From positions 1 to 16,773 of the forward strand of contig CALBHI010000358.1 of NCBI GenBank assembly GCA_937894535.1: DNA of 16,773 bases, in the 5' to 3' direction. Position numbers and translations under genes: made by a program. Shown piece after piece: positions 1 through 4,981 of the stretch. Source of the DNA: an uncultured Verrucomicrobiota bacterium. Its GTDB lineage: Bacteria; Verrucomicrobiota; Kiritimatiellia; CAIVKH01. The notes under the pieces are model-generated. The model was not told the DNA's origin. It saw only the letters and a program-made list of their open reading frames with translations, and ran no database searches. The first letter of the stretch is position 1, and every line of letters begins with the position of its first letter.

Positions 1-949
1 TCAGTGTGGTGTACGCGCCGCCGTCGAGGACGAAGTCCACCTGCATCGCGGTGATCGTGCCGTCGTTCTTCACGCCGGTGCGCTGCCGGGTCCACACCGG
101 ATGCCGCTTGGTCGTGTAGAGGATATCCTGATGGCGGTCGTAGATGATCTTCACCGGCTTGCCGCACTTCAGGGCGAGCAGCGCACAGTAGCCGGCGATC
201 AGGGTGGGAAATTCCTCCTTGCCGCCGAAGGCTCCGCCGACCGCGGTCTGCTTCACGCGGATCTTCTCCAGCGGCAAGTCCAGCGTGATCATCAGTTCCG
301 GGGCGATGTAGTACGGGCACTGCAGGCTGCCCTGGATGAACACGCCGCCGTCGGGTTCGGGAATGGCGACCATGCCCTGCGGCTCGATGTAGAGCTGCTC
401 CTGGTGGCCGGCCCAGTATTCGCCCTCGATGATGCGGTCGGCCTCGGCGAACCCGCGTTCGATGTCGCCCTTGACGATGGTCTGCGCGGCCAGTTCCTTC
501 AGTTCCTTCGCCCCGTCGCGATAGCGGGCCACCACGTCGCGCAGGGTCAGTAGGGCGGGCAGCGCCTCGATCTCGGGTTTGATGTGCGCGGCGGCCTCGC
601 GGGCCAGGGCGCGGGTCGGGGCGGCGACAAGGGCCAGCGGTTCGCCGCGGTACTGGATTTCGCCGTCGGCGATGAACGGCATGTCGCGGCCCATCAGGTC
701 CACGATGTTCTGGCCGGGGATGTCCGGCGGGGTCACCACGCAGACGCGGTTGAAGTCGAACGCGGGATCGAAGTGGAGGCGGATCAGGCGGCCGTGGGCG
801 ACCGGGGAGCGCACGACCTCGCCGTACCAGGCATCCGGCACCGGGATGTCGTCCGCGTACTGGGCCAACCCCCGCACCTTCTCGTCCCCGTCCAACCGCT
901 CAATGCCTTGCCCGACATTGCGGTATGTCACCCGATCTTGAACCGCCAT
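1..949 (-). CDS. Xanthine dehydrogenase-family molybdenum-binding subunit (N-terminal part, cut by window edge)
   Basis: Large molybdopterin subunit of the xanthine/aldehyde/CO dehydrogenase family, which hydroxylates a heterocycle or aldehyde and passes electrons to partner FeS and FAD subunits. I translated the minus strand from ATG at 949: MAVQDRVTYRNVGQGIERLD and so on, open through position 1 (316 codons seen; the family usually has 700-800 residues, so the C-terminal Mo-cofactor region lies outside). Residues about 15-125 match the aldehyde oxidase a/b hammerhead domain, then the first Mo-cofactor domain begins, with HQEQLYIEPQG from residue 182 and the family signature VGGAFGGKEE at 237-246. 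The protein starts directly with the hammerhead, so the 2Fe-2S and FAD parts must be separate genes. A good Shine-Dalgarno (GGGGAGAG) precedes the ATG. The substrate cannot be told from this part. A MobA/MocA-like gene at the right end could serve its cofactor, which is an inference only. Confidence 0.9.
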   Translation of the reverse strand, partial: MAVQDRVTYRNVGQGIERLDGDEKVRGLAQYADDIPVPDAWYGEVVRSPVAHGRLIRLHFDPAFDFNRVCVVTPPDIPGQNIVDLMGRDMPFIADGEIQYRGEPLALVAAPTRALAREAAAHIKPEIEALPALLTLRDVVARYRDGAKELKELAAQTIVKGDIERGFAEADRIIEGEYWAGHQEQLYIEPQGMVAIPEPDGGVFIQGSLQCPYYIAPELMITLDLPLEKIRVKQTAVGGAFGGKEEFPTLIAGYCALLALKCGKPVKIIYDRHQDILYTTKRHPVWTRQRTGVKNDGTITAMQVDFVLDGGAYTTL

Positions 950-964
950 AATGCTCTCCCCATG

Positions 965-1000
965 CTATCGGCGAAAACTATACGCCCCTGCAACCGATAG
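965..1000. repeat. Inverted repeat flanking the -10 element (possible operator)
   Basis: A perfect 7-bp inverted repeat: CTATCGG at 965-971 and CCGATAG at 994-1000, 22 bp apart. One arm touches the predicted -35, the other covers the predicted start of transcription, and the -10 TATAGT lies in the middle. The arm centres are 29 bp apart, close to three helical turns. It could be an operator for a dimeric regulator of the molybdoenzyme gene, but a repeat this short can occur by chance. Confidence 0.35.
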
Positions 1001-1004
1001 GCAA
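977..1004 (-). promoter_or_regulatory. Predicted promoter of the molybdenum subunit gene
   Basis: On the minus strand, TTGCCT (999-1004) and TATAGT (977-982) are separated by 16 bp. Predicted initiation falls near 969-971. That leaves a leader of about 20 nt carrying the GGGGAGAG ribosome binding site. Unlike several other promoters here, this one would give a transcript with a normal short 5' leader. Confidence 0.55.
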
Positions 1005-1040
1005 CTGGTTTCCTCGGTGTTCCCGCATGGCGGCCGGCGC

Positions 1041-1682
1041 TCAGGTCCGTGTCTTGCACAGGTCCTGCAGGCGCTGGAGTTCACCACCGGTTTCGGCGTT
1101 GACCGCGAGGTCCTTGAGCAGGCCGTCGGCGATGTCGTACACCCAGCCGTGGATCTCGAGGTTCTGGCCGCGTTTCCAGGCGTCCTGCACGATGGTGGTG
1201 CTGCCGACGTTCAGGACCTGTTCGATCACGTTCCATTCGCACAGCCGGTTCATCATCGCCCGGGGCGTGGGCAACTGGTCGAGCTCGTCGCGGTGGCGCA
1301 AATGGATGCGCCGGATGTGGCGCAGCCAGTTGTCCACCAGCCCGTGGGGCGTATCCTCCATGGCGGCCTTGACCCCGCCGCAGCTGTAATGGCCACAGAC
1401 GATGATGTGCTTCACCTGGAGGAAATCCACCGCGTACTGGAGCACCGAGAGGCAGTTCATGTCGGTGTGGTTCACCAAGTTGGCCACGTTGCGGTGCACG
1501 AACAGTTCACCCGGGGCCAGGCCGACAATCTCGTTGGCGGGCACCCGGCTGTCCGAGCAGCCGATCCACAGGTATTCGGGGGCCTGCTGGGCGGCCAAGG
1601 CGGGAAAGAAGCCGGGATCCTGGCGGTTCATTTCTGCCGCCCAGGCACGGTTCTTCTCGAACAGGTGGGGTAAGGTCCTCAT
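1041..1682 (-). CDS. can: Beta-class carbonic anhydrase
   Basis: Zinc enzyme of the beta-carbonic anhydrase family (Can/CynT), interconverting CO2 and bicarbonate in the cytoplasm and so feeding carboxylation reactions. The protein has 213 residues, a normal family length. Zinc and catalytic residues are in place: C42-S-D44-S-R46 in WIGCSDSRVPANEI, and H98 with C101 in CGHYSCGG. I chose ATG 1682 (MRTLPHLFEKNRAWAAEM), which matches the usual N-terminus. The longer in-frame extension upstream has no family similarity and crosses the predicted promoter. No Shine-Dalgarno is visible; the -10 TATACT ends 8 nt before the ATG, so the mRNA is probably leaderless. It is divergent from the ParA-like gene and lies in tandem behind the molybdenum subunit gene, which has its own promoter. 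Confidence 0.95.
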   Translation of the reverse strand: MRTLPHLFEKNRAWAAEMNRQDPGFFPALAAQQAPEYLWIGCSDSRVPANEIVGLAPGELFVHRNVANLVNHTDMNCLSVLQYAVDFLQVKHIIVCGHYSCGGVKAAMEDTPHGLVDNWLRHIRRIHLRHRDELDQLPTPRAMMNRLCEWNVIEQVLNVGSTTIVQDAWKRGQNLEIHGWVYDIADGLLKDLAVNAETGGELQRLQDLCKTRT

Positions 1683-1690
1683 GGGGCCGC

Positions 1691-1719
1691 AGTATAGGCC
1701 GCGCCGCGATGGGAGTAAA
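1691..1719 (-). promoter_or_regulatory. Predicted leaderless promoter of the carbonic anhydrase gene
   Basis: Minus strand TTTACT (1714-1719), 17 bp, TATACT (1691-1696), then 8 nt to the ATG at 1682. Both hexamers fit the housekeeping sigma consensus well. The expected transcription start coincides, within about a base, with the A of the start codon. Confidence 0.6.
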
Positions 1720-1767
1720 GCGGCACGGTGTTTCCGCCAGGAACGCGCCCCGCGCCCGGGAGCGCGC

Positions 1768-1796
1768 TTGACACCCGCGGCGGCAACGGCAAGGCT
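1768..1796 (+). promoter_or_regulatory. Possible promoter of the ParA-like gene
   Basis: A perfect TTGACA at 1768-1773 lies 34 nt before the ATG at 1808. At 17-bp spacing the -10 position reads AAGGCT, a poor match that keeps only the A at position 2 and the T at position 6. The -35 is convincing but the -10 is not, so this is tentative. Confidence 0.35.
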
Positions 1797-1807
1797 ACGG
1801 GCCACGC

Positions 1808-2668
1808 ATGAGCACCTGCATCCTTTCCATGGCCAACCAGAAGGGCGGCGTGGGCAAAACCACGACGTCGGTGAACCTCGCCGCCTGCCTCGCCGAGAAA
1901 GGGCGTTCGGTGCTGCTGATCGATTTCGACGCGCAAGCGAATGCAACCAGCGGCCTCGGCGTGGAGAAGACCGAGGGGGTGAGCCTGTACCCGGTGCTGC
2001 TCGGGCAGGCCGATCCGCGCGACTTCATCCGCCCCACCGCCATCAAGCGCCTCGACCTGATCCCCGCCGAAGTAAACCTCGCCGGTGCCGAGATCGAGGT
2101 TGCCCGCCTCGACCGCTACCTGCACCGCCTGCACGACGCCATGCAGTCGCTGCTCGCCGAAAACCGGTACGATTTCATCCTGATCGACTGTCCGCCCTCC
2201 CTCGGCATCCTGACCATGAACGCCCTGTGCGCATCGCACGGCCTGATCATGCCGATCCAATGCGAATACTACGCGCTGGAGGGCCTCTCGGTGATGGTGC
2301 GCCTGATCGAGCAGTTGCGGGCGAGTGGGGCGAATCCCGACCTGACCGTCGAAGGCATCATCATGACCATGTTCGACAGCCGCACCAACCTCGCCCAGCA
2401 GGTGGTGCAGCAGGTGACCGAATATTTCGGCGACAAGGTGTATGCGACGGTGATCCCGCGCAGCGTGCGGCTGAGCGAAGCCCCGAGCTTCGGCAAGCCG
2501 GTCATCGAGTACGACAAGCATTGCACCGGCGCGGTGGCCTACCGGAACCTGGCCAAGGAATTCCTGAAGCGGCGCGCCCAGCGCAGCGCGGTTGCCGGTG
2601 CGGAAACGAACGGGGCGGAGCGCCCGGCGGACGGACCGGCCATTACGGAAACCGCAACCGGGCCTTAA
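1808..2668 (+). CDS. parA: ParA/Soj-family chromosome partitioning ATPase
   Basis: ParA/Soj-type deviant Walker ATPase, which forms ATP-dependent dimers on DNA and moves ParB-bound origins; it acts on the nucleoid. 286 residues. The deviant Walker A KGGVGKTT is at residues 12-19, with the signature lysine K12; the A' box LLIDFDAQANAT is at 37-48; Walker B ILIDCPPSLG has D127. The core ends near residue 260, followed by a low-complexity, Ala/Glu-rich tail. The start at 1808 gives MSTCILSMANQKGG, the usual few residues before the P-loop; an internal ATG at 1829 is also possible. No ParB gene is present nearby, although chromosomal parA is normally followed by parB. The stop codon interlocks with that of the convergent deformylase gene. 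Confidence 0.93.
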   Translation: MSTCILSMANQKGGVGKTTTSVNLAACLAEKGRSVLLIDFDAQANATSGLGVEKTEGVSLYPVLLGQADPRDFIRPTAIKRLDLIPAEVNLAGAEIEVARLDRYLHRLHDAMQSLLAENRYDFILIDCPPSLGILTMNALCASHGLIMPIQCEYYALEGLSVMVRLIEQLRASGANPDLTVEGIIMTMFDSRTNLAQQVVQQVTEYFGDKVYATVIPRSVRLSEAPSFGKPVIEYDKHCTGAVAYRNLAKEFLKRRAQRSAVAGAETNGAERPADGPAITETATGP

Positions 2669-3216
2669 TCCTCGTCGGTATCCCCGGCGGCCAGGCGGGC
2701 CAGCCTTCCCTTCAGCATCAGGCGTTTGGCCGCCGACATCCGGTCGATGAACAACACCCCGTTCAGGTGGTCCACCTCGTGCTGGATGACCCGCGCAGTG
2801 AACCCGCGCACCTCGAAGTCGAGCGGCTCGCCCTTCTCGTTCAGCGCGGTGACATGGATTTTGTGCGGGCGGGAGATCGAGCCGCGGATGCCGGGGAAGC
2901 TGAGGCACCCCTCCTCGTGGGAGGTGGTTTTCTTCGACGGCGCGGTGATGACCGGATTGATCAGCACCATGGGCATGGCCAGGCCGGGGTTCAGCGGCTG
3001 GCCTTCGTCGTCCTGGTCGTAGCCCTCGGGGACTTCGATCACGCAGATCGAGCGGGTCTCGCCGATCTGCTGGGCGGCCAGGCCGACCCCCTCGGACACA
3101 CGCATCTGGTCGATCATCGCGGCGGCGAGCCGGCGCACCTCGTCGGTCACTTCGGCGATCGGCGTGGCCGCGGTCCGCAGGACCGGATCGCCGTACAATC
3201 GAATTTCATGATTCAC
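2665..3216 (-). CDS. def: Peptide deformylase
   Basis: Removes the N-formyl group from nascent proteins at the ribosome exit; an Fe/Zn metallohydrolase. 183 residues with all three signature motifs: GVGLAAQQIG (43-52), EGCLS (102-106, metal ligand C104) and QHEVDH (145-150, ligands H146 and H150, catalytic E147). The start is GTG at 3216 (first residues MNHEIRLYGDPVLR, the standard N-terminus). The ATG at 3209 is out of frame and there is no in-frame ATG upstream. GGGGA lies 9 nt before the GTG and can act as Shine-Dalgarno. The usual partner fmt is not adjacent. The stop overlaps the parA stop by 4 bp. Confidence 0.96.
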   Translation of the reverse strand: MNHEIRLYGDPVLRTAATPIAEVTDEVRRLAAAMIDQMRVSEGVGLAAQQIGETRSICVIEVPEGYDQDDEGQPLNPGLAMPMVLINPVITAPSKKTTSHEEGCLSFPGIRGSISRPHKIHVTALNEKGEPLDFEVRGFTARVIQHEVDHLNGVLFIDRMSAAKRLMLKGRLARLAAGDTDED

Positions 3217-3241
3217 AACACTTGTTCCCCATGGGTATAGT
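3212..3241 (+). promoter_or_regulatory. Predicted leaderless promoter of the polyprenyl-sugar unit
   Basis: TTCACA (3212-3217), 18 bp, TATAGT (3236-3241). Eight bases later comes the ATG at 3250 of a 13-codon ORF. Initiation is expected at about 3248-3250. The -35 lies across the start codon of the divergent deformylase gene, so the two transcription units share this short region. Because this promoter sits at 3212-3241, the real start of the glycosyltransferase must be at 3288 and not further upstream. Confidence 0.55.
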
Positions 3242-3249
3242 GCAACGCC

Positions 3250-3291
3250 ATGGAGTCCCGGAACCGGATACCGGGCGGCAGACCGCCATGA
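3250..3291 (+). CDS. Predicted 13-codon leaderless upstream ORF (MESRNRIPGGRPP)
   Basis: ATG at 3250 lies 8 nt after the TATAGT -10 hexamer, so it would be the first codon of a leaderless mRNA. The ORF reads MESRNRIPGGRPP and ends in TGA at 3289-3291, which overlaps the ATG of the glycosyltransferase gene (3288-3290) as ATGA. The glycosyltransferase has no clear Shine-Dalgarno, so ribosomes finishing this ORF could re-initiate on it. No similarity to a known peptide is recognised. Its role is most likely to deliver ribosomes, or possibly regulatory: it holds rare-looking AGA and ATA codons and ends in Pro-Pro, which could slow ribosomes. It is unproven and could be fortuitous. Confidence 0.45.
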   Translation: MESRNRIPGGRPP

Positions 3292-4052
3292 ACGACACGC
3301 TGATTGTCATACCAACCTATAACGAGATTGACAACGCCCGACAAATCGCCGAGGCGATTTTCAAGGAGTTGCCCACGGCCGATATCCTGTTCGTGGACGA
3401 CAATTCGCCCGACGGCACCGGGCAGTTGATCGACACGATGCGCGCCGCCGATCCGCGGGTGAACGTCCTCCACCGCAAGGAAAAACAGGGACTCGGCCGC
3501 GCCTACATCGCCGGCTTCACCTGGGCGCTGGAGCGGCACTACGAGTTCATCTTCGAGATGGACGCCGACTTTTCCCACTCCCCGGCCTCGGTCCCCCACC
3601 TGCGCCGCGCCGCCGAACAGGCGGATCTCTGCCTGGGCACCCGCTACAAAGGCGGGGTGCGGGTAATCAACTGGCCGCTGGCCCGGCTGATCCTGAGCAA
3701 GGGCGCGGCGGTCTATGTGCAAGTGATCACCGGCATGCCGATCACCGATCCGACCGGCGGCTTCAAGTGTTTCCGCCGCGCGGTGCTGGAATCGATCGAC
3801 CTGGCCGGCATCACCTCGAACGGCTACTCGTTCCAGGTCGAGCTGAGCCACAAGGCGTGGATGAAGGGTTTCCATATCGATGAAGTGCCGATCACCTTCG
3901 AGGAGCGCCGCTCCGGCGCGTCGAAGATGAGCACGGCGATCATCCGCGAGGCCTTGTGGATGGTGTGGAAACTCTGGCTGTCGTGCGGCATGAAACGCCG
4001 CCCGCCGAAACAGCCCCATCCGCGCAGCGTCAAGGCCGCCGCCGCTTCATGA
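3288..4052 (+). CDS. Family 2 glycosyltransferase, polyprenol-phosphate mannose synthase-like
   Basis: Transfers a sugar, most likely mannose or a related hexose from a GDP/UDP donor, to polyprenyl phosphate at the inner face of the membrane, giving a lipid-linked donor for glycosylation outside. 254 residues. The N-terminus MNDTLIVIPTYNE is the classical DPM1/GT2 start. The nucleotide-binding VDDNSPDGTG has D37-D38; the GT2 metal motif MDADFSHSP has D92 and D94; the GTRYKGG and DPTGGFKCF motifs follow. No hydrophobic C-terminal membrane pair is present, so it belongs to the short, peripheral DPM1-like type; it ends in a basic tail. ATG 3288 overlaps the stop of the small upstream ORF, and its own stop overlaps the next gene as ATGA, so translation appears coupled through the unit. 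The sugar specificity cannot be read from the sequence. Confidence 0.88.
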   Translation: MNDTLIVIPTYNEIDNARQIAEAIFKELPTADILFVDDNSPDGTGQLIDTMRAADPRVNVLHRKEKQGLGRAYIAGFTWALERHYEFIFEMDADFSHSPASVPHLRRAAEQADLCLGTRYKGGVRVINWPLARLILSKGAAVYVQVITGMPITDPTGGFKCFRRAVLESIDLAGITSNGYSFQVELSHKAWMKGFHIDEVPITFEERRSGASKMSTAIIREALWMVWKLWLSCGMKRRPPKQPHPRSVKAAAAS

Positions 4053-4936
4053 AATCGCCGTTCCTCCTGCTGAAGGCCATGCGGCCGCACCAGTGGACGA
4101 AAAACGTCCTCGTGCTGGCCGCGCTGGTGTTTGCCGCCGGGGACCGGTCGCAGCAGATTGACTGGACCTCCCTGCTCGGCACGTCGCTGCTGGCCATGCT
4201 CGCCTTTTGCCTGGCCTCCAGCGCCATCTACTTGCTCAACGACATCCGCGATGCGGCGCACGACCGCCTGCACCCCGTGAAAAAGTTCCGGCCGATCGCC
4301 TCGGGCGAGGTGACCCCCGGGGTGGCCCGGGTTACCGCCGCCGTGCTGATCGCCGCCGCGCTCGGCCTCGCCGTGCGCATCCATGCCGACCTGGCCGCGG
4401 TCATCGGCGGCTACCTTGTCCTGCAACTGGCTTATGTGTACGGCCTGAAGAAAATCGCGCTGGTGGACCTGTTTGTCATCGCCATCGGCTTCGTGTTGCG
4501 CGCGCTGGCCGGCGCGGTGGCCATCGCGGTGCCGATCTCGCCGTGGCTGCTGCTGTGCACCCTGATGCTCGCGTTGTTCCTCGCCTTGTGCAAACGCCGC
4601 CAGGAACTGGTGCAATCGGCCGACGCCTCGACACGGCCGAGCCTCGAGTCCTACAGTGAAAAGATGCTCGATCAGCTCATCGCCATGATCGGCGGTTCCA
4701 CCATCGTCTGCTACGCCCTCTACACCCAATGGCCGGAAACGGTGGCGAAGTTCGGCACCCACCGGTTGGGTTTCACCATCCCCTTCGTGATGTTCGGCAT
4801 CTTCCGCTACATCGACCTCGCCTACCGCCACCAGCGCGGCGAGCGGCCGGAAAAAGTGCTGCTGACCGACGCCCCCCTGCTCGTCACCCTCGCCCTCTAC
4901 GGCGCAACCGCGCTGTGGGTGCTGGCGTCGCGGTAA
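4049..4936 (+). CDS. UbiA-family prenyltransferase, decaprenyl-phosphate phosphoribosyltransferase-like
   Basis: Integral membrane transferase of the UbiA superfamily. The closest recognisable type is decaprenyl-phosphate phosphoribosyltransferase (DPPR synthase), which transfers 5-phosphoribose from PRPP to a polyprenyl phosphate. 295 residues with about eight hydrophobic segments. The first Asp-rich motif starts at N64 (NDIRDAAHDRLHP, then KKFRPIASG), the form typical of DPPR synthases and not of ubiquinone or heme-O enzymes. The second conserved stretch is ALVDLFVIAIGFVLRALAGA (D140). The N-terminus LLKAMRPHQWTKN is also characteristic. It overlaps the glycosyltransferase gene by ATGA, implying coupled production of two polyprenyl-phosphate-sugar enzymes. 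The DprE1/DprE2 epimerases that would turn the ribose product into arabinose are not in the window. Confidence 0.87.
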   Translation: MKSPFLLLKAMRPHQWTKNVLVLAALVFAAGDRSQQIDWTSLLGTSLLAMLAFCLASSAIYLLNDIRDAAHDRLHPVKKFRPIASGEVTPGVARVTAAVLIAAALGLAVRIHADLAAVIGGYLVLQLAYVYGLKKIALVDLFVIAIGFVLRALAGAVAIAVPISPWLLLCTLMLALFLALCKRRQELVQSADASTRPSLESYSEKMLDQLIAMIGGSTIVCYALYTQWPETVAKFGTHRLGFTIPFVMFGIFRYIDLAYRHQRGERPEKVLLTDAPLLVTLALYGATALWVLASR

Positions 4937-4952
4937 ACGCTGGATGTTGGAA

Positions 4953-4969
4953 GACACGCGTTGCGTGTC
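4953..4969. terminator. Hairpin between convergent genes (possible bidirectional terminator)
   Basis: A perfect 7-bp stem, GACACGC / GCGTGTC, with a 3-nt loop, in the 45-bp gap between the UbiA-family gene and mutS, which face each other. No T-run of standard length follows on either strand, so it is not a canonical intrinsic terminator. Position and symmetry favour a shared 3' end structure. Confidence 0.4.
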
Positions 4970-4981
4970 AACGCTTCGTCT

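Noticed and set aside
1402..3240. A 612-residue plus-strand open frame across carbonic anhydrase, parA and def.
   Set aside because: It crosses three well-recognised genes in other frames and its Arg/Pro-rich sequence resembles no protein.
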